A DNA stretch of 64,000 nucleotides from Thiomicrospira sp. WB1 (GCF_001507535.1 NZ_LQBN01000004.1:62001-126000); one strand, 5' to 3'. Positions 40,391 through 49,943 are shown, counted from the stretch's first letter. Numbers and translations: made by a program. The notes: generated from the letters alone by a model not told the origin.

Positions 40391-41490
40391 CACAGCCCCT
40401 GCTTCCGGAAGACGCCAATGCGTTTGGCGATTTTTTGGATCTGCTCAAAGCCCTGATTCGCCAACCCAGTGTGGTCGGCGCCGAGCATGCGTTTTTTCGT
40501 GTCCTGCAACGAGAACTGGAAGAACGTGGCGCTCAGGTTACCTGGTATGAAGGCTTATTGGTTGCCCAAGGCAACCAGCCCGACCGCTGCCATTTTTCCG
40601 CGCACATTGATCGCCACGGCCTGGTCTGCACCGGACCCAATGAATTTCAGTTCGCCGCCTTCGTCGCGGGCAAACGCACCAACCTGCTGGGGACCGATGT
40701 GGCCAATGAGCTAAAAGAAACCCTGATGAACCGCTTCGACGCCACCCCCGTTCTGGCCTATGAACCCTGGTCCGGTGCCTATCGCGGCGCTGGGCTGATC
40801 GACAACGCCTACATCTGCGAATACCGTAACAACCTGATTTTTGAAGTGGAAGGACTGGAGCACCTGGTTGCGGGCACCCCCGTGGGCTTTTCCGATCGCC
40901 TGCGCGTGGATCAGGGCATGCTGTCCGGGCAGCTCGACAACGTGCTCACAGCCGCAATGCTGGTGCATCTTTTCAGCCTGGGGTATGAAGGCACGGCGTT
41001 CTTCACCGCCGAAGAGGAATCGGGCGGCAGTTGGCGTTATCTGTTGGAATGGTACCGCCGTTTCGGCAAGCCCACCAACCAACTTTATGTGGTCGACACC
41101 AGCCCTTACCGCAACCGCGAAGAAGCCGACAAGCAATGGATCACATTGCGCAATCGGGACGAGCACGCCGAATTCAACCCTCAAACCACCGGACAGGTGG
41201 CGCAACTGTGTCACCAGCATGCCATTTCATTTGGCTTCAAGGACCACTACATTGAACAGCTCAACCAGCAGCGCTTAGGGTCCAACCGCCAGGCCCAAAG
41301 TCTGGGGCGAACCGAACTGGGACGCATCCTGGCCAACGCCGACGGCCTGGTGGACGGCACCACCATTCAGATTCCCACCACTGGCTATCACACCATGAAT
41401 GAAACGGCCTCCGTACAAGCCTGTCAGGCGTTCCTGACCCTGCTTCGAGCGATTGAGGCTGATCCAGCCGAACCGGCAACGCAGACCTAA
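40387..41490 (+). CDS. M42-like zinc aminopeptidase
   Basis: The 367-residue protein has all five metal ligands and the catalytic glutamate expected of M42/M20 peptidases: His73 and Asp75 (SAHIDRHG), Asp184 (GQLDN), Glu209-Glu210 (TAEEESGG), Asp237 (VVDTS) and His335 (GYHTMNE). It should be a cytoplasmic dizinc aminopeptidase or amidohydrolase. It overlaps bioA by four bases, which implies coupled translation, yet no role in biotin synthesis is known. The gene ends at a 32-bp perfect palindrome. Confidence 0.75.
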   Translation: MTQPLLPEDANAFGDFLDLLKALIRQPSVVGAEHAFFRVLQRELEERGAQVTWYEGLLVAQGNQPDRCHFSAHIDRHGLVCTGPNEFQFAAFVAGKRTNLLGTDVANELKETLMNRFDATPVLAYEPWSGAYRGAGLIDNAYICEYRNNLIFEVEGLEHLVAGTPVGFSDRLRVDQGMLSGQLDNVLTAAMLVHLFSLGYEGTAFFTAEEESGGSWRYLLEWYRRFGKPTNQLYVVDTSPYRNREEADKQWITLRNRDEHAEFNPQTTGQVAQLCHQHAISFGFKDHYIEQLNQQRLGSNRQAQSLGRTELGRILANADGLVDGTTIQIPTTGYHTMNETASVQACQAFLTLLRAIEADPAEPATQT

Positions 41491-41517
41491 AACTGACCAG
41501 GCCTGGTCAGTTTTAGG
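41486..41517. terminator. 32-bp perfect palindrome, probable bidirectional terminator (element copy 4)
   Basis: The 12-bp core with matched flanks forms a perfect 32-bp palindrome (CCTAAAACTGACCAGG and its complement) between the convergent peptidase and OsmC genes. Its ends encode the last codons of both genes, and the TTTT runs on each side fit a two-way terminator. Confidence 0.75.
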
Positions 41518-41929
41518 ATTTTGGCGAGTAAATCCGATAATCGTGCGTCAACTCCACGCTGTTTTCCAGCATTTTGGAAACGGAGCAATATTTTTCCGCC
41601 GAGAGGTTCACGGCGCGGGCGACTTTTTTCTCGTTCAGGTCATCGCCATAGACGTGAAAACGCACATGAATTTTGGTAAAGACTTTGGGAATGCTCTCGG
41701 CGCGCTCGCTGATCAGTTCCACCTCACAGTCGGTCACGGCCTGTTTGCTTTTTTGCAGCATCATCATCACATCGATGCTGGTACAACCGCCCAGTCCCAG
41801 CAACACCATTTCCATCGGCCGGGGGCCCTGATTTTCGCCGCCGACTTCGGGCGCCGCGTCCATCACCACATCATGACCGCTGTCGGTGTGCCCACAAAAC
41901 TGCATGTTTTTCTGCCAAGAGATTTTCAT
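41513..41929 (-). CDS. OsmC family peroxiredoxin-like protein
   Basis: The 138 residues carry the two redox cysteines of OsmC/Ohr proteins: Cys49 in GLGGCTSIDV and Cys115 in AEKYCSVSKML. Members reduce organic hydroperoxides; this one resembles the short OsmC (YhfA-like) group. It is transcribed leftward after trpC with a 37-base gap and no terminator seen, so it may share the trp transcript. The stop lies in the convergent palindrome. Confidence 0.85.
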   Translation of the reverse strand: MKISWQKNMQFCGHTDSGHDVVMDAAPEVGGENQGPRPMEMVLLGLGGCTSIDVMMMLQKSKQAVTDCEVELISERAESIPKVFTKIHVRFHVYGDDLNEKKVARAVNLSAEKYCSVSKMLENSVELTHDYRIYSPKS

Positions 41930-41966
41930 GATCTTCCCTTATCCATTTTTTGCATTTTCTCAGGCG

Positions 41967-42773
41967 CTACTGAAACATCGCCTGCAACGCCGCCCCCGGA
42001 TCTTCGGCCCGCATAAAGGCTTCCCCGACCAGGAAGCTGTTGACCTGATGCGCGCGCATTCGAGCCACATCTTCGGGTCCCAAAATACCGCTTTCGGTGA
42101 TCACAATACGATCCTCCGGAATCTTCGAGAGCAGGTTCAAGGTGGTCTCAAGCGATACCTCAAAGGTGTGCAGGTCGCGGTTGTTGATGCCGATCATCGG
42201 TAACGGCAAGCGCAAGGCCCGTTCCAGTTCTTCTTCATTGTGCACTTCCACCAGCACATCCAATCCTAACTGCATCGCAGTTTCGGTCAACTCATACATC
42301 TGAGCATCGCCAATGGCGGCCGCTATCAGAAGGATGCAATCCGCGCCCATCAACCGGGCTTCATATACCTGATAGTCGTCCACAATGAAATCCTTGCGGA
42401 TGATGGGCAGATCAACGGCGGCGTGAACCTGCTGCAGGTACTCACTTGATCCCTGAAAAAAATCCCGATCGGTCAACACCGACAGACAGGCAGCGCCATG
42501 GCTGGCATAGCTTTCGGCAATCGCAACCGGGTCAAAAGGGTCTCGCAACACGCCTTTGCTGGGCGAGGCTTTTTTGATTTCGGCGATCACCGCCGATTCG
42601 CCGGCATCCAGCTTGGCTTGCATGGCATCGGCAAACCCCCTCGTGGGCGAAGTGGTCATCATCATCGCTTTCTGCTTGATTTCACGCAATGGCATTTGCT
42701 CACAGGCTGCCTGAATTTCTTCCAGCTTGCGGAAAATAATTTTTTTGAGAATATCAGGGGTATAGGTTGGCAT
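41967..42773 (-). CDS. trpC: Indole-3-glycerol phosphate synthase
   Basis: TrpC closes the indole ring in tryptophan synthesis. The 268 residues show the TIM-barrel motifs [17 protein letters not shown] (phosphate and catalytic lysine region), [36 protein letters not shown] and [15 protein letters not shown]. It is monofunctional: no TrpF (phosphoribosylanthranilate isomerase) part is fused. It follows trpD by 44 bases and ends the operon. Confidence 0.97.
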   Translation of the reverse strand: MPTYTPDILKKIIFRKLEEIQAACEQMPLREIKQKAMMMTTSPTRGFADAMQAKLDAGESAVIAEIKKASPSKGVLRDPFDPVAIAESYASHGAACLSVLTDRDFFQGSSEYLQQVHAAVDLPIIRKDFIVDDYQVYEARLMGADCILLIAAAIGDAQMYELTETAMQLGLDVLVEVHNEEELERALRLPLPMIGINNRDLHTFEVSLETTLNLLSKIPEDRIVITESGILGPEDVARMRAHQVNSFLVGEAFMRAEDPGAALQAMFQ

Positions 42774-42817
42774 AAATGGTTCCGTTCAAACTAATCGGTA
42801 CAATCGGGCGGTGCGGT

Positions 42818-43840
42818 TCAATCCAGGGTCTGAGTCAGGGCAATAAACGCCTCAAAGCGTTGGCGAACTTCACCACTGGCCAGCAGCTCGCGTGCTTTTT
42901 CCACGCCATCTGCATAGGAGTCGGCCAGACCTGCGACATAAATCGAGGCCCCGGCATTCAGACAGACAATGTCAGCCGCCGCCGAGTGGTCGTTATTAAA
43001 CACGGCTTTGATGATGTTGAGGCTGTCTTGGGCGGAATCGATGCTCAGCTCAGACAAGTCCGGATGATCCATGTCGTAATCGGACGGGTCGATCTGCCAG
43101 CGTTTGATTCGCCCGCCTTTGAGTTCTGCCACCTCGGTCACACTGGCAATACTGATTTCATCCAACCCGTCCTGGGCATGCACCACCATCACATGCTCGG
43201 ACCCAAGTGAGCGCAACACCTCGGCGAAAGTATCCAGCAGATCGGGATCAAACACACCCAACACTTGGGACGGCGCATTGGCCGGATTCGCCAGAGGCCC
43301 GAGAATGTTAAACAGAGTGCGCACACCCAACGTTTTGCGAACGCCCATCACATGCTTCATGGCCGAATGATGAGCCGGGGCATACATAAAGCCCACACCT
43401 AATTGTTCCACGCACTGCGCCACCGATTTAGGTGACAGGTCCAGATTCACACCCGCTTTTTCCAGCACATCCGCGCTGCCCGACGAACTCGACACGGAAC
43501 GGGCGCCGTGCTTGGCCACTTTCGCACCGGCGGCGGCGGCCACAAACGCACAGGCGGTGGAAATATTAAACGTATTGGCCCCATCGCCGCCGGTGCCACA
43601 GGTGTCGACCAGGTGTGCCTTGTCATGAATGGGCACATGGGTGGCCAGCATGCGCATCACTGAGGCCGCGGCGGTGATTTCTTCCGGGGTTTCGCCCTTG
43701 CTGCGCAGCGCCACCAGAATACCGGCCACCTGAATGGGGTCGGCTTCACCGGCCATGAGCGTATGCATGACCCATTCCATCTGCTCGCTGGTCAGATTTT
43801 TATGTTGAATCAGTTGATTGAGCGCGTCTTTCAATTGCAT
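42818..43840 (-). CDS. trpD: Anthranilate phosphoribosyltransferase
   Basis: TrpD joins anthranilate to PRPP. The 340 residues show the signature TCGTGGDGANTFNIST with the PRPP loop, KHGARSVSSSSGSADVLE, and the C-terminal domain. Unlike E. coli TrpGD it is not fused to the glutaminase, which is encoded upstream as trpG. It lies between trpG and trpC. Confidence 0.97.
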   Translation of the reverse strand: MQLKDALNQLIQHKNLTSEQMEWVMHTLMAGEADPIQVAGILVALRSKGETPEEITAAASVMRMLATHVPIHDKAHLVDTCGTGGDGANTFNISTACAFVAAAAGAKVAKHGARSVSSSSGSADVLEKAGVNLDLSPKSVAQCVEQLGVGFMYAPAHHSAMKHVMGVRKTLGVRTLFNILGPLANPANAPSQVLGVFDPDLLDTFAEVLRSLGSEHVMVVHAQDGLDEISIASVTEVAELKGGRIKRWQIDPSDYDMDHPDLSELSIDSAQDSLNIIKAVFNNDHSAAADIVCLNAGASIYVAGLADSYADGVEKARELLASGEVRQRFEAFIALTQTLD

Positions 43841-43892
43841 GCTTCACTCCTTCGGCCACAGGGCCATGGGTCTGGGAACAAACCGGGGCCAA

Positions 43893-44480
43893 TCAGCCCG
43901 CGTGTTCCGTCAAAAAGTTGGACAGCATCCGGTGACCCTGATCCGTCAAGATCGATTCCGGGTGAAACTGCACCCCTTCAACGGGCAAATCGGTGTGGCG
44001 CACGCCCATGATCTCATCCAGCGTCCCGTCCTCGGATTGCGTCCAGGCGGTGACCTCCAGACAGGCCGGCAAACTGTCCTGTGCCAACACCAGCGAATGA
44101 TAGCGCGTGGTTTCCACCGGATTGGGCAGCCCAGCAAAGACGCCCACATCATGATGATAAACCGGCGAGGTTTTGCCATGCATCACCTGCTTGGCACGCA
44201 CCACCTCAGCGCCAAACGCTTGCCCAATGGCCTGATGCCCCAGGCACACGCCTAAAATCGGAATCTTACCGGCAAAATGCTTAATCGCGGCCACCGAAAT
44301 TCCCGCTTCCGTCGGTGAGCAAGGGCCGGGCGAAATCACCAGATAGGTCGGCGCGAGCGCTTCGATCTGATCCAGCGTGATCTGGTCGTTGCGGTGGACC
44401 ACCACCTCCTGCCCCAGTTCCCCAAAATACTGCACCAGGTTATAGGTAAACGAATCGTAATTGTCGATCATTAACAGCAT
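43893..44480 (-). CDS. trpG: Anthranilate/aminodeoxychorismate synthase glutaminase subunit
   Basis: The 195 residues form a class I glutamine amidotransferase domain supplying ammonia to TrpE (and possibly PabB): [20 protein letters not shown] at the start, catalytic Cys79 in [14 protein letters not shown], and the His-Glu pair in FHPESILT near the end. It lies nine bases after trpE and before trpD. Such stand-alone proteins often serve both tryptophan and folate synthesis. Confidence 0.95.
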   Translation of the reverse strand: MLLMIDNYDSFTYNLVQYFGELGQEVVVHRNDQITLDQIEALAPTYLVISPGPCSPTEAGISVAAIKHFAGKIPILGVCLGHQAIGQAFGAEVVRAKQVMHGKTSPVYHHDVGVFAGLPNPVETTRYHSLVLAQDSLPACLEVTAWTQSEDGTLDEIMGVRHTDLPVEGVQFHPESILTDQGHRMLSNFLTEHAG

Positions 44481-44489
44481 GTCAAATCC

Positions 44490-46019
44490 TCAGCTCGGGC
44501 GCGATGACGAATCATGGGGATGACGGGTCTGCAAGCCCCGGTTGACGAAAGCGGCGGCTTTGAAAATCGCTCGCCCCTTGTTCAGGGTTTCATCCCATTC
44601 GGATTGCGGATCGGAATCGGCCACCACACCAGCACCTGCCTGTACAAACAGACGACCGTCTTTGATTACCGCGGTGCGGATGGCGATGGCGGTGTCCATG
44701 TTGCCGTGCCAGCCCAGGTAGCCAACCGCCCCCGCATAGACCCCGCGTTTGACCGGTTCCAGTTCATTGATGATTTCCATGGCACGGATCTTGGGCGCGC
44801 CGGACACGGTGCCCGCCGGGAAGGTGGCGCGCAGCACATCCATGGCCGACAAACCGTCTTTCACCCGACCATCGACATTGGACACAATGTGCATCACATG
44901 CGAATAACGCTCCACCACCATCTTTTCGGTCAGCTCAACACTGCCGGTTTGGGCAATGCGTCCGACGTCATTGCGACCCAGATCAATCAACATCAAGTGC
45001 TCGGCCCGCTCTTTGGGATCGGCCAGCAGATCCGCTTCCATCTCGCGATCCTGCTGCGGCGTCTGACCACGACGTCGGGTGCCGGCAATCGGCCGCACAG
45101 TGACCTTGCCCGCTTCCAGACGCACCAGAATCTCAGGCGAAGAACCCACGACATGAAAATCCCCCAAATCCAGAAAAAACATATAGGGCGACGGATTCAA
45201 ATAACGCAATGCCCGATACAGAGCCAGAGGCGGATGATCAAACGAGGCTGACATCTGCTGGGAGATCACCACCTGCATGGCGTCGCCCGCCAGAATGTAC
45301 TCCTTGATTTGGGCGGCGGCGTCTTTGAAGGCCGCTTCACCAAAACTGGAGACAAAATCCGACTCCTGCAATTCCGGGGCCGCCGCCATCGGCTCCGATG
45401 GCGGCAGAGGGGCATGAATCCGGGCGGCAATCTCATCCAGGCGTGTTTGTGCCTTTGACCAGGCCTGGTCGGTTTTGGCATCGGCATGCACTATCACATG
45501 CACCTGGCCGCTGAGGTTGTCAAACACCACCAATTCCGTGGAGACCATCATCACGATGTCCGGTGCCCCAATGTCATCCTGCCTCGGTGTGGTGCCCTGC
45601 AAACGCGGTTCGACGTATTCAATGCTGTCGTAACCGAAATACCCGACCAAACCACCGGTAAACACGGGCAAACCGGTTTGTTGAGGGACATTAAATCGTG
45701 CCTGAAACGCTTCCAGCCAGGCCAGCGGGTCCTGCGTGGCCTGCTGTTCGACCAGGGTTTCTTCGCCCTCGGCGGAGCGCTCGGTCACCGAGACCACTGA
45801 GCCCGTGACACTGACCCGCTGACGGCACGGCAAGCCGATGATGGAATAACGTCCCCACTGGTCTCCGCCCTGAACCGATTCCAGCAGGTAGGTATAAGGG
45901 GCGTTGGCCACTTTGTGGTACACGCTCAGCGGGGTGTCGTAATCCGACAGAATAGTGCGCATCACCGCGACCTTGTCATAGCCCTCGGCGGCCAGGCGTT
46001 CAAATTGGGTCTGATCCAT
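44490..46019 (-). CDS. trpE: Anthranilate synthase component I
   Basis: TrpE converts chorismate and ammonia to anthranilate. From the ATG at 46019 the protein has 509 residues; an ATG two codons upstream (46025) is too close to its ribosome-binding site. The chorismate-binding domain carries the segments [38 protein letters not shown] and RSVEITQT-free tail. The tryptophan-feedback [18 protein letters not shown] lies near the N-terminus. Codons for TDQAW fall in a palindromic element (45457-45470). It follows gph by 28 bases with no room for a leader-peptide attenuator. Confidence 0.96.
   Translation of the reverse strand: MDQTQFERLAAEGYDKVAVMRTILSDYDTPLSVYHKVANAPYTYLLESVQGGDQWGRYSIIGLPCRQRVSVTGSVVSVTERSAEGEETLVEQQATQDPLAWLEAFQARFNVPQQTGLPVFTGGLVGYFGYDSIEYVEPRLQGTTPRQDDIGAPDIVMMVSTELVVFDNLSGQVHVIVHADAKTDQAWSKAQTRLDEIAARIHAPLPPSEPMAAAPELQESDFVSSFGEAAFKDAAAQIKEYILAGDAMQVVISQQMSASFDHPPLALYRALRYLNPSPYMFFLDLGDFHVVGSSPEILVRLEAGKVTVRPIAGTRRRGQTPQQDREMEADLLADPKERAEHLMLIDLGRNDVGRIAQTGSVELTEKMVVERYSHVMHIVSNVDGRVKDGLSAMDVLRATFPAGTVSGAPKIRAMEIINELEPVKRGVYAGAVGYLGWHGNMDTAIAIRTAVIKDGRLFVQAGAGVVADSDPQSEWDETLNKGRAIFKAAAFVNRGLQTRHPHDSSSRPS
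45457..45470. repeat. Palindromic element copy 5, inside trpE
   Basis: GACCAGGCCTGGTC is a perfect 14-bp palindrome in frame within trpE, encoding DQAW, the same residues as the truC end and nearly the same as in rpoB. Confidence 0.82.
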
Positions 46020-46053
46020 AGTCATTTCCAGCGTTTAAAAGGCAACCGTCAAA

Positions 46054-46740
46054 TTAAGACGCCGCCTCGATCCAGTTTGACAGTTCAGCAAACGAGTCCA
46101 TCACCGCGTCCGGGTTATAATCACGAATGTCTTCCCCATGATTATAGCCGTAAGTCATGCAGAAGATATGAAACCCGGCGGCCCGGGCGGCTTTCACATC
46201 CGACTGCGAATCACCAATCATCAACGCATTTTCAGGGGAAACCCCCAGCTGTTGCGCAGCATGCAGCAGTGGCATCGGATCGGGCTTTTTCCTGGCACAG
46301 GTGTCCCCACTGACCACCACCTCAAAATAGTCACGCAGCCCCTTATCTTCGAGCAGCGGCAAGGTAAAGTCAGCGGCTTTGTTGGTGACACAAGCCAGAC
46401 GGTAGCCCTGCGCCTTCATCCAGTCCAGCCCTTGGACAACGCCTTCGTAAACACAACTGCGCTGTGACGTGTTTTCTTTGTACAACGCCAGAAACAAAGG
46501 ATAGGCTTTTTCCATGAGTGCGGGCTCGGGCGTGCCATCCAGATCATTGGTCAGAGCTCGCTCGACCAATCGCTGCACCCCATTGCCGACCCAGTTGCGC
46601 ACGGCCGCTTCGCCCCGCTCGGGCAAGCCGAGTTGCTTCATCATTTCGTCGGTGCAATACGCCAGATCCGGCACACTGTCGATCAAGGTCCCGTCCAAGT
46701 CAATCAAGACAAAGCCGGGCGTAATTTTGGCTGTTAGCAT
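46054..46740 (-). CDS. gph: Phosphoglycolate phosphatase
   Basis: Gph removes phosphate from 2-phosphoglycolate, a product of RuBisCO oxygenation and of DNA repair. The 228 residues belong to the HAD superfamily: LIDLDGTLIDSVPDL (nucleophile Asp14 and Asp16), VTNKA (motif II) and MIGDSQSDVKAARAAG (motifs III-IV). It lies between rpe and trpE, a common gammaproteobacterial order. In an autotroph it would serve to salvage phosphoglycolate. Confidence 0.95.
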   Translation of the reverse strand: MLTAKITPGFVLIDLDGTLIDSVPDLAYCTDEMMKQLGLPERGEAAVRNWVGNGVQRLVERALTNDLDGTPEPALMEKAYPLFLALYKENTSQRSCVYEGVVQGLDWMKAQGYRLACVTNKAADFTLPLLEDKGLRDYFEVVVSGDTCARKKPDPMPLLHAAQQLGVSPENALMIGDSQSDVKAARAAGFHIFCMTYGYNHGEDIRDYNPDAVMDSFAELSNWIEAAS

Positions 46741-46784
46741 TCGGTTTTTCCAAACTTAATCCGAGCCGAGGCCCGTTCTTACAA

Positions 46785-46813
46785 ACACAAAGCGCCAGCA
46801 TTGGCCGGCGCTT
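46785..46813 (-). terminator. Weak terminator after rpe
   Basis: On the minus strand AAGCGCC / GGCGCTT with an inner paired region is followed by TGTGTTTG, a poor T run. A second hairpin (GGGC-A-TGCGG / CCGCA-C-GCCC, 46829-46854) lies closer to rpe. Together they may reduce rpe read-through into gph. Confidence 0.45.
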
Positions 46814-46868
46814 CAAAATTAAGATGCAGGGCATGCGGGTAGGGCCGCACGCCCGAGAGGATCGGCAT

Positions 46869-47573
46869 TTACGCTTTCGCCAACTCGTCTCGCATCTGCT
46901 GAATCACCGTGTCATAACGATTGGCGTCGCTGCTCTGCGCTTTGCCGAAGATGCCTGACCCGGACACGAACGTATCGCAACCAGCGGCCGCCACTTCGGC
47001 GATGTTGTCCACTTTTACGCCGCCATCGATTTCAAGACGAATGTCACGCCCCGACGCATCAATCATTTCACGCGCGGCCTTGAGCTTGTCCAGCGCCTGC
47101 GGAATGAACGACTGGCCACCGAAACCGGGATTCACCGACATAATCAGAATCATGTCGATTTTATCCAGCACATGATCCAGATAGCTCAGGGGCGTGGCCG
47201 GGTTAAAGACCAGACCGGCCTTGCAGCCCTCGTTTTTGACCAATTGCAACGAGCGGTCAATGTGCTCGGAGGCTTCCGGGTGAAAGGTAATGTAGTCGGC
47301 GCCGGCGCTGGCAAAATCACCAATAATGCGATCCACTGGCTTGACCATCAGGTGCACGTCCATCGGCGCTTTCACACCTTCGCGATCCATGAAATTTTTC
47401 AGTGATTCCGCCACCAGCGGCCCAATGGTCAGATTGGGCACGTAGTGATTGTCCATCACGTCAAAATGCACCACATCGGCACCGGCCGCGATCACATCCT
47501 TCACGTCCTTGCCCAATTGCGCAAAATCCGCTGACAGAATCGACGGGGCAATCCAGTTTTCTTGTTTTGCCAT
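46869..47573 (-). CDS. rpe: Ribulose-phosphate 3-epimerase
   Basis: Rpe interconverts ribulose-5-phosphate and xylulose-5-phosphate in the Calvin and pentose phosphate pathways. The 234 residues form the TIM barrel with [47 protein letters not shown] and [11 protein letters not shown], with all metal ligands. It starts the rpe-gph-trpEGDC series and lies divergent from the psiE-like gene. Confidence 0.98.
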   Translation of the reverse strand: MAKQENWIAPSILSADFAQLGKDVKDVIAAGADVVHFDVMDNHYVPNLTIGPLVAESLKNFMDREGVKAPMDVHLMVKPVDRIIGDFASAGADYITFHPEASEHIDRSLQLVKNEGCKAGLVFNPATPLSYLDHVLDKIDMILIMSVNPGFGGQSFIPQALDKLKAAREMIDASGRDIRLEIDGGVKVDNIAEVAAAGCDTFVSGSGIFGKAQSSDANRYDTVIQQMRDELAKA

Positions 47574-47615
47574 GCTTGGCTCCTTATCCTTGATTCCAAA
47601 ATATTAATTCCGCAC

Positions 47616-47621
47616 ATTTTA
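47616..47621 (-). promoter_or_regulatory. Probable rpe -10 element
   Basis: On the minus strand TAAAAT is preceded by TGC (extended -10), about 42 bases before the rpe ATG. The -35-like TTCAAA is weak. Confidence 0.45.
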
Positions 47622-47684
47622 GCAGAAAGCGCCTTTTTTTGAATCAGTTCTTTGCACAAACCCGCCTCATCCCCTGCCTTTTTA

Positions 47685-47696
47685 ACCAGGCCTGGT
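47685..47696. repeat. Palindromic element copy 6, between divergent rpe and psiE
   Basis: ACCAGGCCTGGT lies in the 224-base intergenic region with TTTTT on one side and AAAAA on the other. It is about 100 bases upstream of the psiE-like start. The region otherwise holds the rpe -10 and no other clear signal. Confidence 0.82.
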
Positions 47697-47797
47697 AAAA
47701 ATCGGTTGCAATGGTTTTCAAAACACCACAATTCCGCTAATATCCAAGCCATTGATGACAGCGCAATTATTTTCTCAGCAGAGCCAAGGGGGCGCCC

Positions 47798-48262
47798 ATG
47801 CAAGAAGACCATTTTCCGGGATTACGGTCGGTCAAGCGCGGCATTCGTATCATTGAGGTCATTGGCCTGATCGTGATTGCGATCGCCACCGTCATTGCCT
47901 CTCTCACGGAAATCTGGAGCATGATCGACCGATTGGATGTCACTCTCGGCGATCTGCTTTTGATGTTTCTTTATCTGGAAGTGCTGGCGATGGTTGCCAT
48001 CTACCTGGATTCAGGCAAGCTCCCGATACGCTTTCCCATGTACATTGCCATCATCGCGTTGGCGCGTTACCTGATTCTTGAGATGAAAAACCTCAGCGAA
48101 TGGGAAATGATTGTTGTGGCGCTGACCATGCTGACGGTGGCCGCCGCCGTGATCGTCCTGCGCTATGGTCACTTAAAACTGCCCTATGACGATCGTAAGC
48201 GCCTGGAAGAAAATTTACGCAAACTGCCCGAAAAAAATCCGGCCGGCCCTGATTCGCCTTAA
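47798..48262 (+). CDS. PsiE-like phosphate-starvation-inducible membrane protein
   Basis: The 154-residue protein has four hydrophobic segments (about 18-38, 48-70, 75-95 and 102-122) and the PsiE-family stretch LLMFLYLEVLAMVAIYLDSG followed by LPIRFPMYIAIIALARYLIL. Its biochemical function is unknown; in E. coli psiE is phosphate- and cAMP-regulated. The C-terminal basic tail is probably cytoplasmic. It is followed after 12 bases by purC. Confidence 0.82.
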   Translation: MQEDHFPGLRSVKRGIRIIEVIGLIVIAIATVIASLTEIWSMIDRLDVTLGDLLLMFLYLEVLAMVAIYLDSGKLPIRFPMYIAIIALARYLILEMKNLSEWEMIVVALTMLTVAAAVIVLRYGHLKLPYDDRKRLEENLRKLPEKNPAGPDSP

Positions 48263-48274
48263 ACGGAGTAAGCC

Positions 48275-49162
48275 ATGCACGCTTTATATAAATCTCAACT
48301 GACCAGTCTGCCCCTGCTCAATCAGGGCAAAGTGCGCGATCTTTATGACCTGGATGACGACCATATGCTGATCGTCACCACGGATCGGATCTCCGCTTTT
48401 GATGTAGTGCTGCCCACCCCAATCCCCGGCAAAGGGAAATTGCTCACCGAAATGGCCCGTTTCTGGATGCATCAGACCGAGAGCATTCTGCCCAACCAGT
48501 TGGCCGAAGACGTTATTCTGGCCGACCATCTGACGCATGACGAACTGGCGCAAATGGATGGACGCGCCATGGTGGTGCGCAAACTCAAGCCATTACCGGT
48601 GGAAGCGATTGTCCGCGGCTACCTGGTGGGGTCGGGCTGGCAGGAATACCAACAGACCGGTCAGGTCTGTGGTCACACTTTGGCGAAAGGCTTGAAGCTG
48701 GCCGAAAAGCTGCCTGAACCGCTCTTTACGCCCTCCACCAAGGCCGAGGTCGGTGAGCATGATGAAAACATTGATTTTCAGGCCGTGGTCGACCTGATCG
48801 GCCAGTCAAAGGCCGAAGCCATCCGCGACCTGAGTTTGAAGCTTTACCGCTTCGCAGCCGATTACGCCCAACAACGTGGCATCCTGATTGCCGACACCAA
48901 GTTCGAATTTGGTGAAGACGCCGAGGGACGTATCCACCTGATTGATGAAGCCCTCACACCTGACAGCTCCCGATTCTGGCCAGCATCGACCTACACAGTC
49001 GGGGAAAATCCACCCAGCTTTGATAAACAATACATTCGCGACTACCTGCTGAGTCTGGATTGGGACAAAACCGACCCGGGTCCGGAACTGCCACAAAAAG
49101 TCGTGGAAAAAACGCTGGAAAAATATCAGGAAGCTGAATCACGACTGATGGACAATGCGTGA
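48275..49162 (+). CDS. purC: Phosphoribosylaminoimidazole-succinocarboxamide synthase
   Basis: PurC adds aspartate to CAIR in purine synthesis. The 295 residues match the longer SAICAR synthase form (about 300) and show GKVRDLYDLDDDHMLIVTT, ISAFDVVLPTPIPGKG, VEAIVRGYLVGSGWQEYQ and LIDEALTPDSSRFWPAS. It follows the psiE-like gene by 12 bases and overlaps bioD by eight, so all three may be co-transcribed. Confidence 0.97.
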   Translation: MHALYKSQLTSLPLLNQGKVRDLYDLDDDHMLIVTTDRISAFDVVLPTPIPGKGKLLTEMARFWMHQTESILPNQLAEDVILADHLTHDELAQMDGRAMVVRKLKPLPVEAIVRGYLVGSGWQEYQQTGQVCGHTLAKGLKLAEKLPEPLFTPSTKAEVGEHDENIDFQAVVDLIGQSKAEAIRDLSLKLYRFAADYAQQRGILIADTKFEFGEDAEGRIHLIDEALTPDSSRFWPASTYTVGENPPSFDKQYIRDYLLSLDWDKTDPGPELPQKVVEKTLEKYQEAESRLMDNA

Positions 49163-49844
49163 CTGTCTTCCCGCTTCGCTGACCGACTGGCTCGATCGTC
49201 TCAATCAGGGCGAACTACCCGGTGTGTTTGTCACCGGCACCGATACCGACGTCGGCAAGACCTATGTTTCCGCCCGTCTTTTGCGCGATTTATCCAGACG
49301 CGCCCAAAGCCGAACATTGGCCCCCAGAAAACCGGTGGCATCCGGCTGCCTGGTTGATGCCAAGGGTCATCTCTGGTCCGAGGACATCGAACACCTCTAC
49401 CAGGCCTGCCAGGGCAATGTTCCCAGACACAGCATTGGCCAACATCTCTACCAGCCTGCCATTTCACCCGCGCGCGCAATCGAACAGGCAGGCGATGCAT
49501 TGACCCTGTCTGACTTGCTCTCCGCCTGCGAAGCTTCCCCCACGTCTCTACGATGGGTCGAGGGGGCCGGAGGCTTTTACTCCCCTTTGACCCCGGATGC
49601 GCTCAATGCCGACCTGGCTTGCGCACTCGGCTTTCCGGTCCTGCTGGTCGTTGCCAATCGGCTCGGCTGCCTTAACCAGTGCCGACTGACACTGGAAGCC
49701 ATCCAACACCACGGCTTGACCGTGGCCGGTGTGATTCTCAATGACGTACTGACGGAGGCTGACCCTGACAACGCCGAAGATGTGCAATCTATGCTGCCAC
49801 CCTCAACTTTTTTTGCCCATTTGCCCCACCAACCGACTCGGTAA
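49155..49844 (+). CDS. bioD: Dethiobiotin synthetase
   Basis: BioD forms the ureido ring of dethiobiotin from DAPA, CO2 and ATP. The 229 residues have the P-loop TGTDTDVGKTYV (27-38), the substrate loop RKPVASGC, and EGAGGFYSPL. Its ATG overlaps the purC stop (ATGCGTGA). It lies about 9 kb from bioA, so the biotin genes are scattered. A bidirectional terminator separates it from fba. Confidence 0.93.
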   Translation: MRDCLPASLTDWLDRLNQGELPGVFVTGTDTDVGKTYVSARLLRDLSRRAQSRTLAPRKPVASGCLVDAKGHLWSEDIEHLYQACQGNVPRHSIGQHLYQPAISPARAIEQAGDALTLSDLLSACEASPTSLRWVEGAGGFYSPLTPDALNADLACALGFPVLLVVANRLGCLNQCRLTLEAIQHHGLTVAGVILNDVLTEADPDNAEDVQSMLPPSTFFAHLPHQPTR

Positions 49845-49913
49845 CCCCCAGCGCTTCCATTCAGACAGGTCATGAATGCGATTGGTGAGTACCAATCTGT
49901 TGGTGCCAGACAC

Positions 49914-49943
49914 AAAAAAACCGGGCAATGCCCGGTTTTGTCT
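49914..49943. terminator. Bidirectional terminator between bioD and fba
   Basis: AAAACCGGGC-AAT-GCCCGGTTTT forms a perfect 10-bp stem with T runs on both strands (49914-49920 and 49936-49945). A second hairpin GGCCGCT/AGCGGCC (49948-49964) lies on the fba side. Confidence 0.9.

Noticed and set aside
42774-42817. Tryptophan leader peptide or attenuator in the trp series
   Set aside because: Gaps between gph, trpE, trpG, trpD and trpC are short and have no Trp-rich leader frame or terminator, so leader-peptide attenuation is not supported.
49396-49408. Near match to the palindrome (TACCAGGCCTGCCA)
   Set aside because: The second arm is broken (GCC instead of GGT), and it lies in bioD coding sequence. 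It was not counted.
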